DNA from: Clostridioides difficile CD160
GTDB taxonomy: Bacteria > Bacillota > Clostridia > Peptostreptococcales > Peptostreptococcaceae
NCBI RefSeq assembly: GCF_000449425.2
Contig: NZ_AVHW01000045.1
Span: forward strand, 1-64,000
Direction: 5' to 3'
Length of the DNA stretch: 64,000 nt
Under the pieces are notes generated by a model, which was not told the origin of the DNA, did no database searches, and was given only the letters and a program-made list of their open reading frames with translations. The first letter of the stretch is position 1; every line of letters starts with the position of its first letter. The position numbers and the translations under genes were made by a program. This document shows, one piece after another, positions 36,594 to 44,939 of the stretch.

Positions 36594-37727
36594 ATGAAAT
36601 GTTTAATTAATGGAAAAATAATATTAAAGAATCAAATATTGGAAAATAAAGTACTAGTATTTGATGAAAAAATAATGGATATAACTGATAGTGCACCAAA
36701 AGATTGTGAAGTTATAGATGCTAATGGAAAGTATATATCTCCAGGGCTTATTGATATTCATATACATGGAAATATGGGAAAAGATACAATGGATTCGACT
36801 GATGAATCTATTGAAACAATTTCAAAATCAATAATGAGACATGGAGTGACTTCCTTTCTTCCAACTACAATGACTATGGATAAAGAACATGTTTATGATG
36901 CTCTTGAAGTCATTAAAAAAGCTCAAAATAGAAAACTTGAAGGAGCACAGGTATTAGGAGCACATTTAGAAGGGCCTTTTATAAATGAAAATTATAAAGG
37001 AGCACAAAACGAAAGATTTATAATAAATTCAAAATACGAATTTATCAAAGAATATAAAGATGTTATAAAAGTCATAACTTATGCTCCAGAAAAAGACATT
37101 GATTTTGATTTTACTAGGGAAATAAAAAGATGTACAGATATAGTGTTGTCTATTGGTCATAGTAATGCAAATTATGAACAAGCTAAAGAAGCTATAAATT
37201 TAGGGGTAACAAATGTAACTCATATGTTTAATGCAATGACTGGTTTAAACCATAGAGACCCAGGGGTTGTTGGTGCTGCACTTACAACTAATGTATACAG
37301 TGAATTAATAGCAGATACAATCCATATAAATAAAGATTTATTTCAATTTATACTGAATAATAAAGGGAAAGAAAGATTGATTTTAATAACAGATTCTATA
37401 GAAGCTGGTGGGCTTGAAGATGGAGATTATGCTCTTGGAGGTCAGAAAGTCATAGTTAAAGGTAATGAGGCTAGACTTGAAAATGGAGCATTAGCTGGAA
37501 GTGTATTGTCTTTAAATAAAATGGTATTTAACTTCTTAGAGAATACAAATCTTAAGGTGAATGAAGCAATTAATTTAGCATCTCTAAATCCAGCAACGTC
37601 TTTAAGTATAAATGATAAAAAAGGAAGTTTAGAAATCGGTAAAGATGCAGATATAGCTGTATTTGATGAGAATTTGGATTGTAAGATGACTCTTTGTTTA
37701 GGTGAAGTAGTATATAAAAATATATAA
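36594..37727 (+). CDS. nagA: N-acetylglucosamine-6-phosphate deacetylase
   Basis: A 377-residue amidohydrolase that deacetylates GlcNAc-6-P to GlcN-6-P. Metal and active-site motifs: DIHIHGNMGKD after the N-terminal strand domain, GAHLEGPFIN, SIGHSNA, VTHMFNAM, and the catalytic Asp in LITDSIEAGG. GTG 36585 is in frame, but AGGTG at 36583-36587, which overlaps the regulator's stop codon, selects ATG 36594. The gene is co-transcribed with the GntR gene before it and with nagB about 100 bases later. Confidence 0.95.
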   Translation: MKCLINGKIILKNQILENKVLVFDEKIMDITDSAPKDCEVIDANGKYISPGLIDIHIHGNMGKDTMDSTDESIETISKSIMRHGVTSFLPTTMTMDKEHVYDALEVIKKAQNRKLEGAQVLGAHLEGPFINENYKGAQNERFIINSKYEFIKEYKDVIKVITYAPEKDIDFDFTREIKRCTDIVLSIGHSNANYEQAKEAINLGVTNVTHMFNAMTGLNHRDPGVVGAALTTNVYSELIADTIHINKDLFQFILNNKGKERLILITDSIEAGGLEDGDYALGGQKVIVKGNEARLENGALAGSVLSLNKMVFNFLENTNLKVNEAINLASLNPATSLSINDKKGSLEIGKDADIAVFDENLDCKMTLCLGEVVYKNI

Positions 37728-37830
37728 TATATAAAAACAAAATTTAAAGAAGATAAAAGTAACATAAAAAAGTAACAGTAAATTAAATTTATATCAATTA
37801 AAGTATTAGCTAAAATTTAGGAGGAACAAA

Positions 37831-38580
37831 ATGAGAGTATTAGTATGCAAAGATTATGATGGAATGAGTAAAAAAGCAGCTGAGATGATAGCAGCTCAAA
37901 TAGTTTTAAAACCAAATTCAATATTGGGACTAGCTACAGGAAGCACACCAGTAGGTATGTATAGAGATTTAGTAAAGAAATATAATGATAATATAGTAGA
38001 TTTTTCAGATGTAATTAGTTTTAATTTAGATGAATATTATAAGTTACCAGTATCTAATGACCAAAGTTATGATTATTTTATGAAAGAGAATTTATTCAAT
38101 CATGTAAATATTAAGCCAGAAAATACCCATCTACCAAATGGGATGGCTGATGATATTGAAGAAGAATGTATAAATTATGAAGCTTCTATAGATGCAGCCA
38201 GTGGTATAGATGTACAAGTACTTGGAATAGGTCGTAATGCTCATATAGGTTTTAATGAGCCTGATAATAAATTTGCAAAAAGAACTCATGTAGTTGAACT
38301 TACAGAATCTACAATAGAGGCCAATGCAAGATTCTTTGAATCAAGAGAAGATGTTCCTAAAAAGGCTGTAAGTATGGGAATTGGTTCAATATTAAAATCT
38401 AAAAAAATATTACTTTTAGCTTCAGGGGAAGAAAAAGCTGATGCAGTATATAAAACTGTTTATGGAGATATAACTCCAGAAGTTCCTGGTTCTATACTTC
38501 AACTTCACAAGGATACTATAGTTATAATAGATGAAGCAGCAGCAAGTAAACTGAATCCAAAAGATTATAAATTAGTATAA
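37831..38580 (+). CDS. nagB: Glucosamine-6-phosphate deaminase
   Basis: A 249-residue enzyme that converts GlcN-6-P to fructose-6-P and ammonia, feeding glycolysis after NagA. Characteristic stretches are LGLATGSTPVGMYRDLVKKY, FNLDEYYKL (catalytic Asp/Glu region) and GIGRNAHIGFNEP (with the active-site His). The length fits the Firmicute form. GGAGG precedes the ATG; a strong bidirectional terminator follows. Confidence 0.96.
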   Translation: MRVLVCKDYDGMSKKAAEMIAAQIVLKPNSILGLATGSTPVGMYRDLVKKYNDNIVDFSDVISFNLDEYYKLPVSNDQSYDYFMKENLFNHVNIKPENTHLPNGMADDIEEECINYEASIDAASGIDVQVLGIGRNAHIGFNEPDNKFAKRTHVVELTESTIEANARFFESREDVPKKAVSMGIGSILKSKKILLLASGEEKADAVYKTVYGDITPEVPGSILQLHKDTIVIIDEAAASKLNPKDYKLV

Positions 38581-38592
38581 GAATAGAATATA

Positions 38593-38661
38593 ACTTAAGT
38601 AAAAAATAGCTGTCTTTTAAATAATCAAATTTATTTAAAGACAGCTATTCTTATTTAAGTT
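38593..38661. terminator. Bidirectional terminator between nagB and a membrane-protein gene
   Basis: AATAGCTGTCTTTTAAATAA pairs almost perfectly with TTATTTAAAGACAGCTATT around TCAAAT, with an outer ACTTAAGT/ATTTAAGT pairing. It serves two convergent genes. Confidence 0.85.
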
Positions 38662-38670
38662 ATTTAGTTA

Positions 38671-39090
38671 TTACTTTTTACGAAAACTCGTTATCAAGAA
38701 GTATCCAAGTAAGATATTAAAAATTGTTATATTCAGTGGTATTCGGTCAAGCATAATAAAACTACCTATAATTGGAATATTTCCAACTGGAAATATAAAG
38801 ATTAGCATAGGCATTAATGCTAGAAAAAAAGATGGAATACAGATAATAACTAATCTTGGAATATCAAGATACCAATTACCACTTTTTTTATATTCATTAA
38901 TAAATAATTCAACGCCTAGTAATAAACCAATACCACCAGAGGAAATCAAATTAATAAAAACAAATTTTTTAAAGTCTTGTGTAAAACTGGTATGAATTTG
39001 CTGATAGTAATCAAAATTTAATTTAACAGCTAAAAAATACATGAGTAATAGAATAATTAAAAATAAAAAATATCTAAGAGCTTTTTTCAT
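38671..39090 (-). CDS. Small membrane protein of unknown function
   Basis: A 139-residue protein with four hydrophobic segments (near residues 7-24, 40-60, 75-100 and 108-130). I see no recognisable motif. A longer reading begins at 39171, but AAAGGAGAA followed by TTTAAG and ATG on the minus strand fixes the start at 39090. It is convergent with nagB and divergent from the response-regulator gene, 480 bases away; whether the two-component system controls it is unknown. Confidence 0.7.
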   Translation of the reverse strand: MKKALRYFLFLIILLLMYFLAVKLNFDYYQQIHTSFTQDFKKFVFINLISSGGIGLLLGVELFINEYKKSGNWYLDIPRLVIICIPSFFLALMPMLIFIFPVGNIPIIGSFIMLDRIPLNITIFNILLGYFLITSFRKK

Positions 39091-39395
39091 CTTAAATTCT
39101 CCTTTCATAAAGACTTTATCTAGTTTTATTCTGTTGAAATCTAGTTTTGCCAATGAGTTTAAGAAATCCATAAAATTAGTTGAGAATGGACTAAGTATGA
39201 CATATTAATAAATGTTTTTTATGCTTGAAGTAAACTGTATTATTTAATATAACTATAATATTAATTGTTTGAATATTCAATGAAAAGTTTTTTAAATAGC
39301 AATTTCGATAAAAAATGAATAAATATAGTTAAATATTGGATTATTGTTTTATGACATTTTGCACTGAATTTAATAAATTCTATAATAATTTGTCT
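39091..39395. other. AT-rich divergent intergenic region
   Basis: The region between the small membrane-protein gene and the response-regulator control region. I see no gene or strong hairpin here; promoter elements for the minus-strand gene should lie in it but none stands out. Confidence 0.4.
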
Positions 39396-39417
39396 TTGCC
39401 TTAAAATTGCCTTAAAA
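39396..39417 (+). promoter_or_regulatory. Tandem 11-bp direct repeat, likely OmpR-type regulator box
   Basis: TTGCCTTAAAA occurs twice in tandem with an exact 11-bp period. OmpR/PhoB-type regulators bind direct repeats at about 11-bp spacing, and the next gene is such a regulator. The repeat lies about 40 bases upstream of an extended -10 at 39454-39462, an activating position. Confidence 0.6.
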
Positions 39418-39453
39418 TCTAAACAATTTTAAAACTAATGTACCATAAAAAAC

Positions 39454-39462
39454 TGATATAAT
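39454..39462 (+). promoter_or_regulatory. Extended -10 promoter of the two-component operon
   Basis: TGATATAAT, 109 bases before the ATG at 39571; no clear -35, which suits an activator-dependent promoter. Confidence 0.5.
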
Positions 39463-39570
39463 TTAAATATAGTAAAAAATAATATTTATCTTACATATTG
39501 GAATTTAATTGTTTAATCAATATATTTATACTATTTAATTTAAATTAAAAGTTTATTAGGGAGTGAGTGT

Positions 39571-40287
39571 ATGAATAAGTTAATTTATATAGCAGACGAT
39601 GAAGATAATATAAGAAATTTAGTAAAGACATTCTTAAAAAATGAAGGTCATGATGTTATGGATTTTAAAACAGGTGATGAACTTTTAGAGCAATTTAATA
39701 AAAAAGAGTGTGACTTAGTAATACTAGATATAATGATGCCTGGTTTAAGTGGCTTTGATGTATGTACGAAACTTCGTGAGAAGAGTACTGTTCCAATAAT
39801 CATGCTTACTGCAAGAGACACAGATATAGATTATATTACAGGGATAACTTTGGGTAGTGATGATTATTTTACAAAGCCATTTAGTCCAATGTCTTTAGTT
39901 ATGAGAGTAAAGTCTATATTTAGAAGGATAGAATTTGAAAAGAAACAAAATTATGATAAGTATGGTGATTCTGTCGATATGGAATTAAAATTTGGTGATA
40001 TAACAATAAATAAAAAAAATAAAATCGTTACAAATAAAAGTGACAATATAGACTTAACACCAAATGAATACAATCTATTAACTTATCTGTTTGAAAATAG
40101 AGACAGGGCAGTTTCTAGAGATGAATTATTAAATAAAATATGGGGATATGATATAGAAGTTGAGACAAGAGCTGCTGATGATACAGTTAAAAGACTACGT
40201 AAAAAGATTTTAGATACAAATATTTTGATAGAAACTGTCTGGGGTTTTGGGTTTAGATTAAAGGAGAAAAATTCAGATGGAAAATAA
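39571..40287 (+). CDS. OmpR/PhoB family response regulator
   Basis: A 238-residue cytoplasmic regulator. The receiver domain has the acidic pair Asp9-Asp10, phospho-acceptor Asp53 (LVILDIMMPG), Thr near 81 and Lys103 (FTKPFSP). The C-terminal winged helix has the usual LTPNEYNLLTYLFENRDRAV and RAADDTVKRLRKKI. It overlaps the histidine-kinase gene by 11 bases, so the two form one translationally coupled pair. GGGAGTGAGTGT precedes the ATG. The tandem repeat at 39396 is its likely binding site. Confidence 0.95.
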   Translation: MNKLIYIADDEDNIRNLVKTFLKNEGHDVMDFKTGDELLEQFNKKECDLVILDIMMPGLSGFDVCTKLREKSTVPIIMLTARDTDIDYITGITLGSDDYFTKPFSPMSLVMRVKSIFRRIEFEKKQNYDKYGDSVDMELKFGDITINKKNKIVTNKSDNIDLTPNEYNLLTYLFENRDRAVSRDELLNKIWGYDIEVETRAADDTVKRLRKKILDTNILIETVWGFGFRLKEKNSDGK

Positions 40288-41764
40288 AAATGATAAAAAT
40301 ACAGCAAATAAGATTAAATCTATATTTAAATTAAAATTTTCAAAGAAAAATATAAGCATAAAAACTAGGATTTTATTGAGTATACTGTGTTTAATAATTG
40401 TAGTATTTATGATAATATTAGTATCTTTTAATATATTGCTTGATACGTACATAAAAACAACTGCAAATGAAGAGCTAACAAAATCTACAGAAATAGTAGA
40501 ACATATGGATAGCAATTTTAGACCTATTAAGCCTCCTCAAGATGATGGAAAGCTTCCTCCAAAAGCATTATCTAATTTTATGAGAAATGTACAAGATAAA
40601 GTTAGGATGGCAGAAACACAATCAGATGCTGATGCTATGGTGGTTGATTCAAAGTATAACTTGATATTTCCAACAAGAGAGGATGACTTTTTAAAGAATA
40701 TTGATGAGATGGAATCTATTAAAAAGTGTATTCAAAATGAAAAACTGGATTTAAACTCAGATGAAAATACACGCATATCTACTGGAAGTAATGATTATTA
40801 TATTTCAACTGTAAAAATAACTAGTATATATGGAGAACAAGATAAGTATTTAATTCTTTTTATAGATATATCAAAAACCTTAAATCTAGTCCAAAAGATA
40901 AACATTGTATTAATATTTGTAATGTGTTTTGCAGGTATATTAGCAATATTTACAGCTATAGTTTTATCTGAAAAAATTGCTAAACCTATAAAAGAGCTAT
41001 GTGGTTTTGCAAAAAAAATGGGTCAGGGTGATTTTAGAAGGACTTACTTTGATTTTTCAGACAAGGAATTGGTAGAACTTTCAAATATTATGAATAAGAG
41101 TGCTGAATATCTTGATAAGTATGATAATGAACAAAAAATATTCTTCCAAAATGCTTCTCATGAACTTAGGACACCACTTATGTCCATTAAAGGTTATGCA
41201 GAAGCTATAAAGTATAATGTAATAGATAGCAAACATGCAAGTGATATAATTCTTGAAGAAAGTGATAGATTGAGTGATATGGTTGAAGATTTATTATATA
41301 TATCTAAAATTGATAATATAACTAAAGATTATGAACTCGTAGAATGTGATTTAAGAGAAGTACTTTCAAACTGTGGTTCTAGACAAAATGTAAGAGCTAT
41401 AAATAAAGGTATAAGATTTATTTATGAGTTTGATGAAGATATGGTTTTATTTGAATGTGATGAAAAAAATGTATCCAAAGCATTTATGAACCTTATAGAA
41501 AATGCCTTAAGATACGCTAAGAGTGAAATTAAAATAGTATGTAAACATAATCAAAAAAATATAGTTGTTATAGTTGAAGATGATGGAATTGGGATTAATA
41601 AAGAAGATTTACCTCACATTTTTGAACGATTTTATAAGGGGGTTGGGGGTAATCATGGAATTGGATTATCAATAGTTAAATCTATTGTAAATAAGCATGG
41701 TGGACGTATATATGCGGAAAATGGTAAAAAAGGTGCTAAGTTTACTATAGTATTTAAGTTATAA
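40277..41764 (+). CDS. Membrane sensor histidine kinase
   Basis: A 495-residue kinase. Helix one lies near residues 32-54, an extracellular sensor of about 150 residues follows, helix two near 208-232, then HAMP, HisKA with phospho-acceptor His295 (ASHELRTPLMS), and HATPase with N box (NLIENALRY), G1 box (EDDGIGI) and G2 box (GIGLSIV). It should phosphorylate the regulator encoded just before it. The signal is unknown; the extracellular part has no recognisable fold by eye and contains a Pro-rich stretch (RPIKPPQDDGKLPP). Confidence 0.94.
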   Translation: MENKNDKNTANKIKSIFKLKFSKKNISIKTRILLSILCLIIVVFMIILVSFNILLDTYIKTTANEELTKSTEIVEHMDSNFRPIKPPQDDGKLPPKALSNFMRNVQDKVRMAETQSDADAMVVDSKYNLIFPTREDDFLKNIDEMESIKKCIQNEKLDLNSDENTRISTGSNDYYISTVKITSIYGEQDKYLILFIDISKTLNLVQKINIVLIFVMCFAGILAIFTAIVLSEKIAKPIKELCGFAKKMGQGDFRRTYFDFSDKELVELSNIMNKSAEYLDKYDNEQKIFFQNASHELRTPLMSIKGYAEAIKYNVIDSKHASDIILEESDRLSDMVEDLLYISKIDNITKDYELVECDLREVLSNCGSRQNVRAINKGIRFIYEFDEDMVLFECDEKNVSKAFMNLIENALRYAKSEIKIVCKHNQKNIVVIVEDDGIGINKEDLPHIFERFYKGVGGNHGIGLSIVKSIVNKHGGRIYAENGKKGAKFTIVFKL

Positions 41765-41981
41765 AGATAATATAAAGAGATATTAAAGAAAATATGTCAA
41801 TATTTGAAGTTGTTTTTTACATATATCTATTGTATACTGTTGAAAAAAGAACAATATTAAGCTGACATATATTATAATAGTTGACAATTAAAGTAGATGC
41901 TTAAATATATATTCAGAAAGGAAAAGTAAAATCTGAAGTGTATTTAGCTTAAGTAAGCTTCTTATTTTATAAAAAATATGT

Positions 41982-43595
41982 ATGAAAGAACAACTGCTTT
42001 TTGATATTACAAATTTAGTAACTGTTATATTTGAAGCTTTTGTTGTCCATATGTTTTTATCAGATTTTTTAGGTCAGAAAGAAGGATATACAAGAGCTAT
42101 AAGATATGCTAGATTGGGTTTTATAATATGCTTAGGAGTCTGTAATTTAATAACTTTAAATCCTGCAATCACAATACCTTTAATTTTTATTCTTATTTTT
42201 TCAGCATCATTTTTATATGAAGGAAATATACAGACACGATTATTTGCTACTGTTTTATTAAATGTATTCTTTATATTATCAGAAATTGTGGTTACAAGTA
42301 TTTTTGTATTATTTATAAAAGAAGGCTTTGAAATAATGTTTGAAAACAATGGTATAAGAGTATTAGCCACAATTTTATCTAAAATCGTTTTTTTATTTAT
42401 ATGTAAGATTGTTTGTTTATTTAAAAAAGATGTACATTCAGATATGCCAATAAAGTATTGGATTATTTTACTTGCAATACCTTTATTTAGTTTATTTCTA
42501 GCTATTTCTATATTTGATATAAACAAGTTCTTTAGTTCTGAAAGTTTAAAATTTCTAAATTTAATATCAAGTATTGGTATTTTATATATTAATTTTATTG
42601 TATTTTATCTATTTAAATCTATTATAGATAAAACTAAATTATCTATGAAGTATGAAATACTTGAGCAAGAAATAATTCATAAGGAAGAATTAAGACTTAG
42701 TAATGAACGTTATAAGATTATTGTTGAACAGACTGACTCTGTTGTCTTTGAATGGAATCTTAAAGAAGATAAATCATTTGTATCTCAGGCCTGGACTGAA
42801 AAATTTGGATATAGCAGTAAATGTGAAAATCTTTTAAAAGAGATTAGAGATAAAGAATTAGTTCATCGTAAAGATTACAGTGTATTTGAAGATTTTCTTG
42901 AAAGTATTAAAGAAAATGACAAACATAATCAAGTAATATATCGTTTAAAAAAATCTAATGGCGAATATATTTGGTGTAGAACATCAGTAACAAAGATTTT
43001 TGATGATGAAAATAAACTTTTAAAGGTTGTAGGCGTGATTGTAGATGTAGATAGTGATATAAAAAAATATGAAGAGTTAAAAACTAGAGCAGAAAGTGAT
43101 TCATTGACAAATATATATAATAAAGGTACATTTGAAAAACTAGTAGAAGAAGTTATATCTACAAATAAAAATAACAAAAAAGATGCTTTATTCATTATTG
43201 ATTTAGACGATTTTAAAGAAATAAATGATAATTTCGGGCATCCATTTGGTGATTTTGTGTTAAAAACTTTTGCTGAGAAGATACAAGCCAGTTTTGGTAA
43301 TGAAGATTTAGTTGGAAGAATTGGTGGTGATGAATTCGTAGTATATATGCAAGATTATCATTCAGAAGTAAACTTGCATAAAAAAGCAAAAGAATTAAAC
43401 AGAGTTCTTTATGATAATTATAATGACTTAAGTTTTAGTTTTGAGGCTTCTGTTAGTATAGGTATTGCAATATATCCCCAAAATGGAAATTCATTTATAG
43501 AATTGTTCAAAAATGCAGATAGAGCACTTTATAATGTAAAAGCATCTGGTAAGAATTCTTATTGTTTGTTTGAGGAAGAACTATATATACAGTGA
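41982..43595 (+). CDS. Membrane-bound PAS-GGDEF diguanylate cyclase
   Basis: A 537-residue protein. About six hydrophobic helices fill residues 1-215, a coiled linker follows, a PAS/PAC unit spans about 240-360, and the GGDEF domain has intact RIGGDEF (446-452). The residues where the RxxD inhibitory site would be read GNED, so Arg is missing and product feedback is probably weak or absent, unlike the cyclase at 19.6 kb. No Shine-Dalgarno site is visible before ATG 41982, and an in-frame TAA lies just upstream, so the start is fixed by exclusion. The 217-bp leader has no clear riboswitch. Confidence 0.9.
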   Translation: MKEQLLFDITNLVTVIFEAFVVHMFLSDFLGQKEGYTRAIRYARLGFIICLGVCNLITLNPAITIPLIFILIFSASFLYEGNIQTRLFATVLLNVFFILSEIVVTSIFVLFIKEGFEIMFENNGIRVLATILSKIVFLFICKIVCLFKKDVHSDMPIKYWIILLAIPLFSLFLAISIFDINKFFSSESLKFLNLISSIGILYINFIVFYLFKSIIDKTKLSMKYEILEQEIIHKEELRLSNERYKIIVEQTDSVVFEWNLKEDKSFVSQAWTEKFGYSSKCENLLKEIRDKELVHRKDYSVFEDFLESIKENDKHNQVIYRLKKSNGEYIWCRTSVTKIFDDENKLLKVVGVIVDVDSDIKKYEELKTRAESDSLTNIYNKGTFEKLVEEVISTNKNNKKDALFIIDLDDFKEINDNFGHPFGDFVLKTFAEKIQASFGNEDLVGRIGGDEFVVYMQDYHSEVNLHKKAKELNRVLYDNYNDLSFSFEASVSIGIAIYPQNGNSFIELFKNADRALYNVKASGKNSYCLFEEELYIQ

Positions 43596-43674
43596 ATTTA
43601 GAATATATAGTTTAAGTATATAGATAAATTATTAAAAAGTTGGCTCATGTAGCTGAATTTATAAACATTTATTA

Positions 43675-43714
43675 GCAAGGCTATGGTAATAAAAAGCATA
43701 GCCTTACTTTTCTA
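43675..43714 (+). terminator. Terminator after the second GGDEF gene
   Basis: GCAAGGCTATG pairs with CATAGCCTTAC (one mismatch at the end) around an 11-base loop, followed by TTTTCTATT. Confidence 0.8.
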
Positions 43715-43784
43715 TTCAACTAAGTATTATATATTTTAAAAGGAGATTATTTAGCAAGCCTAAACCCACAATAAGTTTTATAGC

Positions 43785-44867
43785 TTAAAAATATATTGGA
43801 TTCATAAATGGTATTATGAGTTCTGTGACCTCTCCATATGCATCAAGTCCCCAATATCCACTGTAAATACCATCACCCATGCCACTTGTTAACATAATTA
43901 ATCTATAGGGTGTTTGTGGCAATTGCCAAATCAAGAAATTGCCATCTTTATTCTGGATGTTTGGATACATTTCATAGCTTTTTTTAAAAAGTGCTGAAAA
44001 ATAATCATGATATTTATTTTTATCTGGATTTTCATTTTGCCATTTTGTTGTAAAACTAGCATATTCCTTTGCAACTTTTGCGTCTGAAAAGCAAGCTAAT
44101 CCTGTATCCACACCAAAAAAAGTCCATGCTCCTGCTTTTCCAAAGTCTTCGATTCCTTTTCCTTTTGGCATAGCAATTTCATATGTAATAGGTTGCTTGT
44201 CACTAATAATTAATCTAGCTGCTGCAATTCTAAGTCCAGCAATTTTAGAATGACAAATAGATATTTCTACAGAATAACTTCCAACTGGTATTTTTCTTTC
44301 TAAACAAGTTTCATACTCACTCCCTAAATATGCAAGAGGGTCTGCAAGGACAACTTCTCCGCTTGGAAAATCTGTTTCCCCCACGATAAATGGTTCAAGT
44401 TTGTCACTTTTTTGAAACAAGCTTTTAAAAAATTCTATTGGATAATTTTCCTGATTTAAAAATTTTAGGTTCTTTTCAAAGGCTATTTGTGCAGGATGCT
44501 TAACTGGTTCTCTAATTTCTTTCCTTGTGTTTGTGTCAATAAAATATTTTCCACTTTTATCAGAGCGAAATTCTAGGTCTGTTCCTATAGGCATATAAAA
44601 AATATTTAAAGTAGTTGGTTCAATATTAACAAGAGTATTAAAATCTATAATTGTCATGTTTTTAGGATTATCAACATACTCCTGTGTATCTGTATCTCCA
44701 AAAGCAATCCATCCATTTCCAAATTCACTGTCTTCTCTAAAAAGCCGCTTCAATTTTGATGTTCCATTGAGAATTGATTTACTGACAATACAACCTCCTG
44801 CTCCAGTTATATACTGTTTCATTTCTGAGTTTTCGACATTTTGTTCCTTTTTACTAGATAATTTCAT
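43785..44867 (-). CDS. DUF2185-DUF4241 protein, immunity-like
   Basis: A 360-residue cytoplasmic protein with two uncharacterised parts. Residues about 18-105 look like DUF2185 (GGCIVSKSI.., GNGWIAFGDTDTQEYVDNPKN), the Imm33-type immunity fold seen in polymorphic toxin loci. The rest looks like DUF4241 (EPFIVGETDFPSGEVVLADPLAYLG; GAWTFFGVDTGLACFSD). No toxin gene is visible nearby, so this would be an orphan immunity protein or a protein with another role. AAGGAGAATTTAT precedes the start on the minus strand. Family calls are from memory of their signature stretches. Confidence 0.7.
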   Translation of the reverse strand: MKLSSKKEQNVENSEMKQYITGAGGCIVSKSILNGTSKLKRLFREDSEFGNGWIAFGDTDTQEYVDNPKNMTIIDFNTLVNIEPTTLNIFYMPIGTDLEFRSDKSGKYFIDTNTRKEIREPVKHPAQIAFEKNLKFLNQENYPIEFFKSLFQKSDKLEPFIVGETDFPSGEVVLADPLAYLGSEYETCLERKIPVGSYSVEISICHSKIAGLRIAAARLIISDKQPITYEIAMPKGKGIEDFGKAGAWTFFGVDTGLACFSDAKVAKEYASFTTKWQNENPDKNKYHDYFSALFKKSYEMYPNIQNKDGNFLIWQLPQTPYRLIMLTSGMGDGIYSGYWGLDAYGEVTELIIPFMNPIYF

Positions 44868-44939
44868 ATAAATTCTCCTTACTTTTTATATTTGTAAAAG
44901 CACATACATATAAAAAATAAAAGCTATAAAGTATATAGT

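Noticed and set aside
41765-41981. Riboswitch in the 217-bp leader of the second cyclase
   Set aside because: Only a 6-bp AGCTTA/TAAGCT hairpin with a very small loop was found; no known riboswitch core.
42074-42526. Minus-strand ORF across the membrane part of the second cyclase
   Set aside because: Antisense shadow; the plus-strand protein continues without interruption into PAS and GGDEF domains.
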